A stretch of 64,000 bases of DNA. Origin: Excoecaria cochinchinensis (taxonomy: Eukaryota > Streptophyta > Magnoliopsida > Malpighiales > Euphorbiaceae). The stretch covers positions 2,728,001 to 2,792,000 of the forward strand of contig CANTUQ010000076.1 of assembly GCA_947683425.1 (NCBI GenBank). The letters run 5' to 3'. The position numbers were made by a program, and so were the translations under genes. This document shows, piece by piece, positions 10,331 through 23,296 of this stretch. The notes beneath the pieces were generated by a model. That model made no database searches. It saw nothing but the letters and a program-made list of their open reading frames with translations, and was not told the origin of the DNA. Position 1 is the first letter of the stretch; each line of letters begins with the position of its first letter.

Positions 10331-10845
10331 GTCGTTTTCACCTGCAATTTTTGGTCAATTTTTTAGCCTGTTACATTTGTTTCAGGTTTTAATGATATTT
10401 TTGGTTAACGGAATGAAAGGATTTATTAGTGTCTTCCCATTTTGGGACAAGGCAGGGAACAAAAGGTAGATTTGCCTTATTCTCATGGGACGGGCTTTTG
10501 AAGATCAAAAAGAAAAAAAAAAAGGTTTTCTCTCAAGCAAAGAAAGGCAGACAAAAGAATTTCAAGGAAAAATCTTAGAAATTTCAAAGTTTCAATTTTT
10601 CTTCTTTTTTCTTTAAGAACAATTTATTCTTGGGTTGACTTGAGCAAGGAAAACTAATTTCTTTTGCTTGATCATCCCACCAAAATTATATTCTTGAGTT
10701 TTTATTTGTTTAAAAACTTAGATTTCCTCAAACTTTTTGGGTTTATTACCGTAAAAATCGATAAGCAGGACGGATCGGGACACCATTTCTCCTATCTATA
10801 AACTCTGAGGGTAAATATTCTTGGATCCGTTCTCATCTAATTTTG

Positions 10846-11261
10846 TTCATTATTATTATTCTTAATATTGCTATTTCTTGTTATTATTATCATGTTTATT
10901 ATCTATTTCTAGCATTTTTAATTTTGTTGCCACTGTTGATGTATTATTTGTGCTTTTAACTTGATTAGCATCATTATTATTTTGTTATTATTATTATCAT
11001 TATGTCTATGTTTCCCGTTAATATTTTCACTATTATTATCATTAGTATTATTTTCTTGTTGTTCCCGTTATTGTCCTTTTGCCATTATTATCATTATTAT
11101 CATTATTATTATTATTGTCATTATTATTATGAATATATTGCTTGTTTGCTTATTACTCTTCCATTACTGTCAACGTTTTTCCCATTATTAGCATTATTAT
11201 GTTTTTTGTTTGCTGTTGACTTTCCTTTCCATTATTATTATTATTATTGCCCCCCTGTTAC

Positions 11262-11333
<72 letters not shown>

Positions 11334-11394
11334 CATCATCATCATCATCGTTGTCATTATGCTATTATTATTATTATTATTATTATTATGCTAC

Positions 11395-11428
<34 letters not shown>

Positions 11429-11441
11429 TTATTTTTTTTAA

Positions 11442-11501
<60 letters not shown>

Positions 11502-11510
11502 GTTGCCATG
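10846..11510 (+). repeat. TTA/ATT microsatellite inside LTR1
   Basis: Long interrupted runs of ATT, with the purest blocks at about 11260-11335 and 11445-11505. Apparent proteins made of Ile, Leu or Tyr are translations of this repeat. The other Tat LTRs of the same type carry it at the same relative place. Confidence 0.9.
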
Positions 11511-12550
11511 ATTATTATTATTGTTATCATAATTTTGTTATTGTTATTGCTATTGCTTTGACATTGACTTTTATTATTATTTTTAGGCTTTTGCATGACT
11601 CTTTTAATTTACTTTGCATGTAAATCATTTGTATATAAAATTAATATGTCCTATATTTATTTTGTCTTTAGTTGATTAATTTTCAGAATTATTACTAATA
11701 TTTTTAATGTTGTTTTTTGTCTGAAATTAAAATGTGATTTGCATTATATGAGCGTATACATGACCACGCGGAGGGTCACGACGCTTGGGAAACCTGCATC
11801 GCTTGTGTGAGATATTTTCTATCCCTCTATATGTTTGTGTTTACTTGTAAAATAGAATATTTTTATTTTGTGCACATGTAAGATAAAAAGTCACGAAAAT
11901 ATTTTATAACTAATTGGGATTTTATTAATAAAATCGGGACCAATGTCTCTCATTTTAGCCAAAAAAATGTAAAATATCACAATAAAATGAAGAGTTAAAT
12001 TTTCTCCAAAATGGGATCACTCATCTCGGTTTTCAAAGCTACAATTAAATAACTCTTCGACCCCTTTTCAAATGAGCATGAAGGAACTAATGTTCCTAAA
12101 CCAAACGAATGTCCCGATTTATGTATGTTTTTCTTATGTTTGATTTTGTTTGTTTGTTTAAATTTATGTTAATACATTTTGGGCTCTTGTAATAAATTAA
12201 TTTTGGGGCAATATTATTTAGTTTTCATTTGGGATTGTATTCCGTCCCAATTTATATTTTTAGTCTTCTTTTATTTGGGGTTGTATTCCCCCCAATTTCT
12301 CTTGTAATTGTGTGATTGGCATGTTTATCGTTTTCCTTTATCGCTTTATTTTACTGCATTCTTTACAGTCTTTTATTTATTGCTTTCTTGATACTTGCAA
12401 TGCATTCTTAAATTAAATGCATTAATCGTATGAGATGAGAGATAAAATTTTATAAAATTAAAAACTCATTTATAAATAATCAAGACATAAATAAGAGTGA
12501 AGTTTCGAACATGATCTCTGGTTTAGACCAATAGAGGTTAGAGACCTTTC

Positions 12551-12581
12551 CCAATTTCTAGTAAATCGGGTGGCGACTCCA
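12551..12581 (+). promoter_or_regulatory. Hairpin plus primer-site-like motif in LTR1
   Basis: CCCAATTT / AAATCGGG forms a near-perfect stem directly followed by TGGCGACTCCA. The latter equals most of the first 11 bases of the real primer site found after the LTR at 52754 (TGGCGACGCCA). The copy ends 178 bp before the LTR end. Confidence 0.55.
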
Positions 12582-13064
12582 AAATACCTCAAAGGTGCCT
12601 AAAGGTGCCATGAGGCTAGATGATCGTTTCTAATGTTTTATTGGGAGGGAGGCATCCAAAATATCTCATGGCACCCAAGATCAAAAAGACGCGAACCAAT
12701 CCCTCGAGCCCTAAAAGCGGGTTCATAGAGGGCCTTTACTAGGTTCGGTGTGTGTCACACGTGCTCTAAGAGAGTGCATACATAAATGGGTTGACACCGA
12801 TCAAATTCCAAATCCAAGGAAGAAGAGAAAGAGGTAGAGCAATTACAAGGCCACATCACCACCAATCTTGGGAGTACCGTCCAAAGAAAAGAGAACCTGA
12901 GGTGTTGTTCTATTTGATAATGTAACGAATGTTCCTAAACTATGCACTTGTTTCTCTAGCTATGTTAGTAATATGGGCTTTTCTTATGTATGCATTGTCA
13001 TATCTTATCGCACCATGCATGGCAATAATTATAATTAAGGCATTAGTTCAATAACACTGTTTCA

Positions 13065-13183
13065 TTCAATCTCAAAGCAAAAAGCATTTTAATTGCATTT
13101 GTGATAACTCTTGAAGTGAGATAAATCTGAGCAAAAGAAAAAAAAGAAAAAAATATAGAGAGAAAAGCCTTTGCCTGGGCCTA
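13065..13183 (+). pseudogene. Tat pol scrap before the RT domain
   Basis: The translation contains SILIAFVITLEVR and then, after stops, KAFAWA. These parallel KEILIASNITPDER and KVFAWTYEDMPG just upstream of the RT domain in the better copy (56800-56930). Stops and a truncation after KAFAWA show it is dead. Confidence 0.5.
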
Positions 13184-13198
13184 GAATAAAAAGGGCAT

Positions 13199-13430
13199 TG
13201 CGTGATGCGCGCCGAACCCAGCAAGAGCCCTCGAGGTGAATCCGCTTTGGGATTCGAGGGACTGGTTCGCGTCTTTTGATCATGGGCACCATAAGACATC
13301 ATCGGTGCATTCCCCCAATAGAACATTAGGAAGAACCACCTAGCCTAATGGCACCTAAAGGCACCTTTTGAGATATCATGGAGTCGCCACCCAAATTTAC
13401 AAGGAATTGGGAACAGTCTCGTGGGTTGAA
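13199..13430 (-). repeat. Inverted fragment of a Tat LTR end
   Basis: The minus strand reads like the last 230 bp of the Tat LTR, including TGGCGACTCCA (13379-13389) and the terminal GGGTTCGGCGCGC. It sits in the middle of plus-strand internal sequence, so it marks a rearrangement. Confidence 0.65.
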
Positions 13431-14878
13431 AACTGAAAAAAGGCGGCCTTGCTAAAATTGGGCGCCTCGTCAGGATGAAAACCGAAAAAAGGTGTCTTGG
13501 GCAAAAATTAGAGGTTTGAGAGAAAATATCCAATCAAGAAAACTTGAGAGGGCTGATTGGAAATAAGAGTTTTGATACTTTCAAGATCCATTCTGAGATT
13601 AGATGTAGTTTTGCATTTTGAATCTATGTTAGATAATGATCATGTATAGAGAAATCATACTGGAATATACACAATTTTGCAAAAAAGATATGAAACAAAG
13701 GCAATTAGACTTATGTGTTCATTATCTGCTAGTTCTTTTATAAAAAGAAAAGCGTCATTCATTATTGAATGCATCTAATCTAAATAACTATACTCCGCTC
13801 TTGCCGGCCAGGTGCTTAAGCTGATGGGTCCTATTATCAACTGCTGGACTGGGCACCCGTATCTTGTATGCACTAGTAGAAGCAATGAGGGCAACCTCCG
13901 ATTAGTTGTATAATAGCCTTCACAGGTGGTTGGGTCCAGAGGCCATGGTACTTGGAGGTGAAAGTCAATGATAAGATGCCATCTGGAAAAGGATGGGAGG
14001 GGCCTCACAGCATCTTGAATTCCATCTGAATTATTCTCTAATTATTTTTTGTTAGAAGATGTCTAAGCAAATTGTGCTGGTCATCCTTAAGGGAGGTTCT
14101 GATAGTAGCCTTCACTTCTCGTGTCGCCGCATCGAAAAAAAAAGGCCGTTAGAGATGAAAACCGTAACTGGCTCTCTAAGCAAAAGTTAGGCTAAAGGGC
14201 AAGGTGAAAACCTGGAAACAAGCAGTCTGCCCTACAAAAAAAAAAGATAAATAAATATAAGCTGCTAGATTGGGTTGGGTCCATTCCAGGCAAAAGTTAG
14301 GCAAAGGGTTATGTGAAAATCCCCCAAGGGACACATTTCCCACGAAGAAAAGCTAGTGTGAAAATCAACAAGGGACGCACTACCTTTAAAACAATTACTT
14401 CCGATGCCTGGAGCAATAAGGCGGCATTACCTCAGATGATCATCCTTCATTAAGGACATGAGTCAGAATCCCGGGCATTTGCTCATTGACCAGGGGGCAA
14501 AGATGCACACCTGACGGTTCTCTCTGAAGAGTTTATGGGTCAGAGTCCCTAAGCCAAGATTCCATTTCTAGTTTCTTAGGGGGCTCAAGTTCCTCAGAGG
14601 GCATGGTGGAGCGGCCAAGCTATATCCTCAACGGACCCTTAACCACCTAGGACATGGTCTATCCATTTTTGCATGCATTTCATACCATTTTTTTAGCAAA
14701 CATCTGCATATGGCCATTTACACTTGCATGCATAATCTATTATATATATTCCTATGCACATAGTTTTGCAGGAAAAGTCTAAATGAAGGCCACACACATA
14801 AAAGCTAGTCAAGGACAGCTTCAGTTCAGTATTAACATTCATTTGAGCAAGACGATCAGGTCAAGATAGAATCTACGT

Positions 14879-16010
14879 CGGCAAATCTCCAAGACCTCTT
14901 AAGAGGCACTCCAAGACCTCTTAAGAGGCAGTTCTCCAAGACCTCTTAGGAGGCAATTCTCCAGGGTCTCTTAAGAGACAAATATCTTTTTCCTGCACTT
15001 TTAGTAGTCTGTAGCGGACTCGGTGCGGTCCTCTGAGGAGGACATCATTTGCACTTTTAGTAGTTTGTAGCAGACTCGGTGCAATCCTCTGAGGAGGACA
15101 TCTCCTGCGTTTTATAGTCTTGTCAGCGACTCGACGCATCGCTATCTGCGGATGGCACCTGTACTTTTAGTAGTATGTAGCAGACTCGGTGCAGCCCTCC
15201 TCTTGCGCTTTTTGTAGTCTTGTCAGCGACTCAGCGCATCGTCATCTGTGGATGACACCTGCAGTTTTAGTAGTCTGTAGCAGACTCGGTGCAATCCTCT
15301 GAGGAGGATATCTCCTGCATTTTGTAGTCTTGTCAGCGACTCGGCGTATCGTCATTTGCGAATGGCCCCTGCACTTTTAGTAGTCTGTAGTAGACTCGGT
15401 ACAGTCCTCTGAGGAGGATATCGTTTGCACTTTTAGTAGTCTGTAGCAGACTCGGTGCAGCTCAAGAGAGCAACCTCTGCACTTTTAGTAGTCTGTAGCT
15501 GACTCGGTGCAGTCCTCTGAGAAGGACATCTCCTGTGTTTTGTAGTCTTGTCAGCGACTCGACGCATTGCCAGCTGCAGATGGCACCTGCACTTTTAGTA
15601 GTCCGTAGCAGACTCGGTGCAGCTTAAGAGATCAACCCCTGCACTTTTAGTAGTCTTGTCAGCAACTCGGTGCAGTCTTCCTCTTGCGCTTTTTATAGTC
15701 TTGTCAGCGACTCGGCGCATCGTCATTTGCAGATGACACCTGCACTTTTAGTAGTCTGTAGCAGACTCGGTGCAGTCCTCTGAAGAGGGCTTCTCCTGCA
15801 TTTTGTAGTCTTGTCAGCGACTCGACGCATCGCCATTTGCGGATGGCTCTTGCACTTTTAGTAGTCTGTAGCAGACTCGATGCGGCCCTTTGAAGAGGAC
15901 ATTTCTCGCGTTTAGTAAGTCTGTAGCATACCCGGCGCATCACCGTCTTAGGATGGTTCCCGGCACTTTGTAGTCTTGTCAGCGACTCAGTGCAACTCAA
16001 GGGGATTAAT
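14879..16010 (+). repeat. Tat 3' tandem array 3 (about 100-110 bp higher-order unit)
   Basis: Roughly ten copies of a unit that alternates TTTTAGTAGTCTGTAGCAGACTC, a GTCCTCTGAGGAGGACATC module, and TAGTCTTGTCAGCGACTCG with CGCATCGCCATTTGCGGATGG. AGTCTGTAGCAGACT is a perfect inverted repeat with 6-bp arms. The array ends about 120 bp before LTR2, as in other Tat 3' regions. Confidence 0.8.
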
Positions 16011-17274
16011 CACAACACTGTTCCCGAGGGAGCAACTGGAAGGAGGCAGCCTCAGGTACGCGCTTCTTTCCCTTTCCTGAAATTTGGCTCACCTAGTCAC
16101 CCACGCACTAGCCTCCCTAAAATTTGGGGCAACTGTAGACACCGGGTCCCAAGTAGCCTTAATTAGGATTACCCAATGATGAAATTAAGTGTGCCGATTT
16201 ATAGGCAAAAAGAATGAAAATTAGAAGTGATAATTTCCTTGTCGTTTTGATTTGTTAGGAATAAATAAAAATATATTTTAAAAATGTTTTAAAAAATTAT
16301 TTTGGGGTAAAAAAGTGAGTTTTTAATTTTTTGTGTTTTATAGAAATTTTTTTTAAAAAAAAAATTGCGCGAATATTGGGCTGCGGCAGTGCTGGGCGCG
16401 CTCGCCCGCGCACGGCTGCGCGGGCGATGCCCAGGGCGTCTCCCACGCGCGCGCTCACGGGCGTCTCTCGCCCCCTGTCGCGCGTGGATGGCCTTTTTGC
16501 TGCCGAAAATGGTTTTCCTTCTTTTTTGAGTGTTTTTAATTGATTTTTTTTGCGTAATTCAATGCTAAAACCCTTCTATGTTCTATCTTTTGGAATTCTT
16601 CAGTTTTTTTTGCTATTAAAATTAATTTAATTATTTTTATTTTGTCATTAAAATTTGATTTTAATTGGAAATATAAAATGGTTTTTTAGTAGGAATTTGA
16701 GGGGGATTTTCTTTAGAAAATTATTTTCTTCTTCTTTCTTCTCTCAAAAACAAATTCTCTTAATTTCTAAAGGATTTCTCCAAAATAATTCTTAAGGCAA
16801 AAAGAATAATTTTTGTTCTTGGAAATTTTATTCTTTTCATTTGATAATTTTTACTTTGAAACAAATAAATCAATTATTTGTTCTTGAGTAAAAATTCATT
16901 TTCAATATTTTATTTTTTTAATTTTATTCTTACCAATCAAAACAAGGAATTGGATTATCTACCTTCATTTCTTCAAGATAAATTTTGAGGGTAAACATTC
17001 TTGGCTCAATTTTTTAATTTAATTTTTAATTTCATTCTTTTGTTTTTATTTAATTAGTTAACATGTAAATTCTTTTAGTTCTATCATTTTCTTCTTATTT
17101 TCTTAATCTTTTGTTTTTATTTAATTAATTATCATGTAAATTCTTTTAGATCTATTATTTAATTGTTCTTATTTTTACTTCTTACTTCTTATTTTTTATT
17201 TTTTTATTTAATTGTTCATATTATTATTTCTTATTCTTATTTAATTGTTCATATTATTCATATTGAATTGTTCA

Positions 17275-17376
<102 letters not shown>

Positions 17377-17522
17377 GTGCTCATGTGATTGTCCATATTA
17401 TTATTGGTATTATTATTATCATGCCTTAAACATGCCATGTTAATTTTATTTCCTATTGTTCTTGCATGTTTATATGATTATTCATATCTTTGGTTGTTAT
17501 TGTGCTTTGTTATTATTATTAT

Positions 17523-20354
17523 TGTAACAACCCGATTTGGCTCTAGAAGTTTTGGCAATGTTTTGGCAGATTTTGATAAGTAAAAGAGTGAATCTAGATG
17601 TGAAAATGCGGGTTTGCAAGTTATTAAAATTATAAAGTTTTGATTATACTAATATGATTCAAAAAGAAGAGGGTGTGACTCTAGTGTGGGTTCTGTCGCG
17701 AGCGTGACAGTGTCGCGAGTGTGACAGAATACTTCACGAGAAGCCTAGCGGAGTTAGATTATTTGTTGTGTTATAGACACGTGGCGGCATAGGGGAGTGA
17801 CAAGTGGCATTGTAGGAGGCTGACTCATGGCTATAAGGGAGTGTGACACTTGGCATTGGATTTTTGTTTAAGTAAATGAATATATTTATTATAGTGATTA
17901 GTAGCAATAATGAGGGTTAGTTGGCATTTATGGATTTTGGATGAACTTTAACCGGCTGCCCTTGGGGTTTTCTTTGGTTTTATTTGCTTTTGGCAGTTAG
18001 TCTTTTGCTTTTCTTTGGCTATTGTCCGTGCTCCTCTTGTCTTGCCATTTCCTTTTCCTTTTCTTCTTCATTTGATTTACTCTTTGAGAGAACCACTTAG
18101 GTGGGTTGAAGAGAGTGTGTTAAAGGTAAGTGTGGTTGGTTTTCCGATCTGACCTCCTTTTTCTTTTTGTTTTTGATTTAAAGTGAAAACAAGGTTTGAT
18201 TCTTGGATTTTCTTTGTATGATTTTGTTGAAGCTATAGACAAGAAATTAGATAAAGGGAAGGAGAAGATCGCCAACAAGTAGAGAATAGAGTTTGAGCTC
18301 CTAGAGGTCGGGATCGAGTGTGGTTTTCAACTTTTGTTCATTTTGATTTCTTGCAGTGTCTTATGATGTATGTGTGTATGTGTTTATGATTTATGGGTAT
18401 ACATGCTTTGAGTATGTGAATTGATCAATTGAAAGTGTGGGTTGATGGTAAAATTTGATTTGGCAAATTCTGCTTAATTGTCATCTGATCTTTGTGTAAT
18501 GTTTTTATCGTAAGTATCGTTATAGACCTCTGAATTGAATTATTGTTGATCCATTAGAATCCTGACTAAAATATCTATAAAAGGCTTAGAAATGAACTTG
18601 AGCAAATTCTAGCTCTAAGACCTTGAAAATTGGCCAAAACAGAGGTGTCTCTACCTTGGCCGGTTCATTTGACCAGTATAGCTTGTTTAGTTCATATCTG
18701 GAGTTATAAATGTATAATTGACCTGAAATTTATTCCATTTGAAAGCTAAAATCCTAGGGAAAAATTGTTAAGAGATAGTTTTTTTGAAAAATGAGGTTTA
18801 GACATCAGTTTAGACGATACAAGTTGGAGGTGAGAAGCAGTCTCGTGGAGGTTCTTGACGGAGCCTTCTGTCGCGAGCGCGACGGTGGTTGCGAGCACGA
18901 TAGGGAGGGTCATAAGAGTGATTTTATTCTTGAATTAGAGCCCATAGTTGACATGAATCAATTCCCCACCTTTCCCCTCAATTAATTGGTATATGTCTAT
19001 GTGTTTTTCTGCCTGAAATGAACCCATATTACCCTGGAATATTTTCGTGTTCCATACCATGCATGTTTAAGTTTATCGAATGCTATGACATAAGAGTTTA
19101 ATGATAGAATTAAATGTATACATGCTTTTCAAGTGTTGCACATGACATGCTATGTGATCTCAATTGTTTTATAATGCTTGAATTACTGTATTGTACTTGA
19201 ATATAGTATATAGAGTCTTTATGCAATTTAGCTTCTGTCACGAGCGTGACATCTTGTCGCGATCGCGACAGTAAATTGGCTTCTGTCGCGAGCGCAACAT
19301 CTCATCGCGATCGTGACAGTGAACCTCTTTTCGCTTGGTTCTATGTGTTTGAAAAATGTTTTCTTTGATTTTGCTTTGCATGTCTTCTCTTTAACTAATA
19401 GTCTATACTTGATCATTCTTCTCTTATACTATAATAGAGTTCGTACTAGTAAATATTGGCATGATAGTATTTTGAATTGTGATCCTAGCAGTGTTAAGTA
19501 TTCTATTTTGAGTTATCGAGTCAAGCCTGAAATGTCATAGTAGTGGATAGATAAGCATGCTTATAAAGGGTCAGAGTGCGGCTGCCACAGTGACCTTAAT
19601 TGGTCCAACGACGAATACCCAGAGTATTCATTTTAAGTTAGGTCTCTAGAGTTTAATACTGTTTATCAGTATTTAAAGTAAAGTACCCGTATCTACAATT
19701 GTTGAAAGTTCAGGCTAATGTATATTTTATAGTGTACAAGAGGTGAAGTAGAGACTCGTAAATGCATATGATTATAGTATGACATGTTACTAATGTTGTT
19801 TGCCATATACGGATTTCTGCATTATGAATAAGTTAAAGCATGTTGGTATTTGCTTACAAGATTGTGTATATAATTATTTATATATGACATGACTATTAAT
19901 ATGCATGTGATATGTTTTGTGACTTCGTTAGAAGTCTTTTGCTTTTTTTATCCCCACTAAGCGTCATCGCTTAGCAAGGGTGTTTGTCCGTGTAGGTTTT
20001 CAAGTTTGGATCAGAGGCTGCACATCTGTTGGTCAAGGCCACTAGGAGCTAGCTTAAGAACTTTTGTTCTAGATAGAGTTTTTACATTTTGAGTAACATC
20101 ATTATGTACATAGGAAGTATAGTATTGACATGTAAATGTTAACTGTTTTATATATGTATACCGAAAACGAATATGTAATAATTCTAAAACTTTTGTATAT
20201 GTACAGTTTATATATATGTCATAAGAAATTTTTGTTTGGCCCAAAGTATTCTTATCTTTTAATGTTAATGCTTTTGCTATGGTACATGTGTGTGTGTGTG
20301 TTAGAGTTCACTTAGTGCCCCGATATTCCTTCCCGGGGGTATGGGGGTGTTATA
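17523..20354 (+). mobile_element. Solo LTR, chromovirus-like, nested in LTR2
   Basis: This 2832 bp LTR begins TGTAACAACCCG and ends GGGGTGTTATA, where the expected CA is mutated to TA. Perfect 5-bp duplications ATTAT flank it (17518-17522 and 20355-20359). It entered the TTA-rich part of LTR2. It is related to the minus-strand solo LTR at 5208-7638 and shares the CTAAGCG stem (19957-19974) and CpG palindromes such as TGTCGCGATCGCGACAG. No coding region is left. Confidence 0.88.
19957..19974 (+). promoter_or_regulatory. Conserved CTAAGCG/CGCTTAG stem-loop in solo LTR
   Basis: CCCCA precedes a perfect 7-bp stem with loop TCAT, followed by CAAGGGTGTTTGTCCGTGTAGG. The stem and flanks match the complete chromovirus LTR (31161-31180), although the rest of the LTRs is strongly diverged. 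Confidence 0.6.
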
Positions 20355-21565
20355 ATTATCACCATTGTTATTTTTATTACTTTGCTATAATTTGTTACTA
20401 GTATCATTATTGTTAGCATTATTATTTATGTTTTATGCATGCTGAATTTTATGTATATTATACTTTTTATATATGATTGGATGTTATTGTTGTTATTTTG
20501 TGTTTTTATGCATGTTAAATTCTATCATCATTATTTTATGCTTGTTTATGCATGTTGAATTTTATTATTATTATTATGTTATTTTTTTATGCATGTTAAA
20601 TTGTTAATTAGTTAAGTTGCATATTTTATTGTGTAATTTTAATTGATTTGTCACACATGATACATTTTTTATTTGCTCTATCTTTATAGTATATTTTTAA
20701 ATTCATTTTTCTTACTAACATGGCTTTTATTTGTTTTTTTATTTTCAATACTTATTTTTATGTGTGAGTATTTTCTATACCAAGTGCAAGCCCATGAAGA
20801 TTTGAAGATCCATTTGGGAGTTTAATTTTTTATTATTTTCATTACTTTGCTTTCATTATTTTATTTCTAATATGTAATTTGTAAATAAGTTTATTTAATT
20901 TTATTTTTATGCACGTTAATTAAAAAATCACAAAAATATTTATATTAATTAATTTGGTTTTTTTTTTCTAAATAAAAAGGGGACAAATGTCCTAGTTTTT
21001 TCATCCAAAATAAATTGTCACTTTAAAATTATTTTCTTTAATTATGCATTAGAGGACCAATGTCCTCATCTTTAATAAATAGCCCGATTTATGTATGAGT
21101 TGTATTTTATTTACAAATGGGGGTTGTATTCCGCCCCTAGTTTTGTTGTAATTTATGTTCATGTGTTTTATTTTTATTCCGTTCTTATTTACCGCTTTCA
21201 TTATGTGATTGACACACGCGTTAAATTAAATTGCATTTAAATTGAATGAGAAATAGGGTGAAACGCTAAATTCAAAATTCAATTATAAATTTATCCAAGG
21301 TATGAATAAATGAGAAGCCCCGAACCATCTCTGGTCTTTGGGCTCAACGAGGCGAGAGGACCATTTCAATGTTCCATTGGAATGGGACTTTCAAGACACC
21401 TCTTGTGTCCCGTAAAAAGGCTTTAACACGCATAGTCCTAGGCTCCACGAGGCAAGAGAGCCATCCTAATGTTCTATTAGGGTGGGGCCTCCAAGACCCC
21501 TCTGGCTTGCCCAAAATGGACATAGCAGTGCCGTCTTAGGCTCACTGAGGCTAGACGGCCTTTCC

Positions 21566-21591
21566 CAATGTTCTATTGGGTGGCGACTCCA
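21566..21591 (+). promoter_or_regulatory. Hairpin plus primer-site-like motif in LTR2
   Basis: CCCAAT, TGTTCT spacer region and ATTGGG form a stem directly followed by TGGCGACTCCA. Two degenerate upstream copies of the same roughly 85-100 bp unit are visible from about 21340 (CATTGGAATGGGACTTTC and TATTAGGGTGGGGCCTCC). Confidence 0.55.
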
Positions 21592-21716
21592 AGAAACCTC
21601 CTTGTTGCCCAAAATGGACGCACTTGTAATTTCTTACAAGTTTTATGAACCTCTCCCGATCGCCCTAAAGGTGGGCGTTCGGGGCAACCCGGGGTTCGGC
21701 GCGCGTCACACATGCA

Positions 21717-23296
21717 TTGTATATGTCATCCATGCATTATTCTAATAATCTTGATCTTTCAGCCACCATAGATTCATCCAAGTGGACTAGGGGTTCTGAC
21801 GGTCGGTTAGTGAGGATAGACGCGCCCTTTGGATTGCTAAAATTAGTGCCTGTTTGGGATTCTGAGTCACTCTCAACAACCAGTGAATCATCTTCGATGG
21901 CAAAAGAGATTGGAGCCTTAACCACTCAAGACTTGGCCAGGAGATTAGAGGATTTTGAGCGAAGGATGATAGAAATGATGGGGGCAATGGCCGAAAGGAT
22001 TGCTTAGCCTCCTGCTCCACAAACACCTGTGGCTCCACAACTGTCGGTGGCTCCTCCTCGGGGGCAAGTCGAACCGCTTATTGGTGTAGAGGCTCCCCTC
22101 ATTGGAGTTGCTGCCCATCAACCTGTAGATGAGCCTAAAGCTGCTGTTATGCCCGCTGTGCCAAGAAGGGCAAGGGTCCCCGATCCCAATGAGGATTTTC
22201 TGATGGAAGAAGAGGTCGAGGAGGTAGCAGCCCATCAAGCTGTAAGGGGCAGAGCACCCAGGGTAGAAGACGAGGCTCTGAGAGGTATGAGATAGAAAAT
22301 TGAGGCAATCACTCGCCTATTAACAGCTAGTAAGGGAATCAACCCCGAGGACAGAGATTTGGGGGATGAGGAGCTACTGCCTCAAAGGTTTCAGATGCCT
22401 GAGTTGCCAAAATTTGATGGAACATCGGACCCTTCTGCACACATCAAGCAATACACCCTAGTGATGAAGGGCACAGGGCTGACTAAGAGGCAAAAAGTGG
22501 ATTATTTTTGTCTCAGTCTAGCGGGTCCGGCAGTAGACTGGTATCATGGACTGGATAGAAGATCCAAAAAGGACTGAGACCTCCTGACTGATGAATTCAT
22601 GAAGCAGTATGATTGCAGCACTAGAATGGAGGTCACCCTGAAGGACCTCGAGCTTCTATAGTAAAAGAATAATGAGTCGTTCCACGAATACCTCACTAGT
22701 TGGAGAAATAGGGTCATGGAGATGAAGCGAAAACCCGACACCGCCGATCAAATCAGATTATTCATCAGGAACTCCTGCCCTTATCTAAGGGACTTGCTTA
22801 GCTTCAAGGGGCTCAGAGATTGGGAGTCACTCAAAGATATTGATGTAGAGGCTGAGGCGGCCTACCTAGCGAAGAAAGCAAGCCAGAATAACTTTGCTGG
22901 GAGGAGCTTTGGGAACCAGTCAGGGTACAAGTCAGGAGGAGTCGGGAATAGTAATAACAGAAATGGCAAAATAGCTGAGGTCTCAGCCACCGGAGCAGAA
23001 CAAGGCCAGCGGTACTTTTCTAACTTGGGTCGACCTCTATCCTGGGTGTTGGAGAGACTAATGAAGGAGGGCAAGTTGCAGTCGTTGCCACCTAGACTAG
23101 CTTTAAATCAGGGACAGTCGGGCCACAAAAGTGATCAATACTGCGCCTACAATCAACACACCGGGCACCTAACAGACCATTGCTGAATCTTGAGGGGTAA
23201 GATCCAGGACCTCATCGACTACAAGCAGATCAGCGACCCCAAAAAGAGAGAGAAGAAGAAGGCAAGCCACAATACAGTTCCCCCGCCAGGTGTTTG
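21717..23296 (+). pseudogene. Tat gag, decayed by stops only
   Basis: One reading frame covers the Tat gag, including an N-terminal helix (RRLEDFERRMIEMMG), FDGTSDPSAHIKQYTLVMKG, the helical core through WRNRVMEMKRKPD and a degenerate zinc knuckle (YCAYNQHTGHLTDHC). It parallels the copy at 53599-54981. Stops lie at 22005, 22293, 22575, 22659, 22662 and 23184, with another near 23279. Alignment with the other copy shows that TGA at 22575 replaces TGG, and that TAG-TAA at 22659 replaces two Gln codons. No frameshift is seen in the first 1.5 kb. Gag would be the structural particle protein. Confidence 0.75.

Larger units (their letters stand above)
9854..12759 (+). repeat. LTR1 of Tat-type Ty3/gypsy element
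   Basis: A 2906 bp LTR from TGTAGACACTGGGTCC to GGTGTGTGTCACA. It contains a GC-rich island (10040-10330), the GAGGGTAAATATTC motif (10807), a long TTA microsatellite (about 10846-11510) and the hairpin plus TGGCGACTCCA motif (12551-12581). It is preceded by Tat 3' arrays, so it acts as the 3' LTR of a left element, yet internal sequence of another copy follows directly with no primer site. It appears shared in a recombinant chain. Subfamily resembles LTR3. Confidence 0.8.
12760..14878 (+). other. Decayed Tat internal region A
   Basis: Non-coding remnants of a Tat internal region. It includes an RT N-terminal scrap (13065-13183), an inverted LTR-end fragment (about 13199-13430), and stretches matching the second internal region (13515-13680 against 24600-24770, and 14145-14290 against 25495-25640). 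No primer site or gag follows LTR1, so the 5' internal part is deleted. Confidence 0.6.

Noticed and set aside
10024..10392. Several overlapping Ala/Gly/Arg-rich frames
   Set aside because: They fall in the GC-rich island of LTR1, are open on both strands because of composition, and are not conserved in the other Tat LTRs.
10961..11623. Open frames coding for runs of Ile, Leu or Tyr
   Set aside because: They translate an ATT microsatellite in all frames; no conserved domain and the same happens at 17163-17429, 28225-28639 and 48481-48777.
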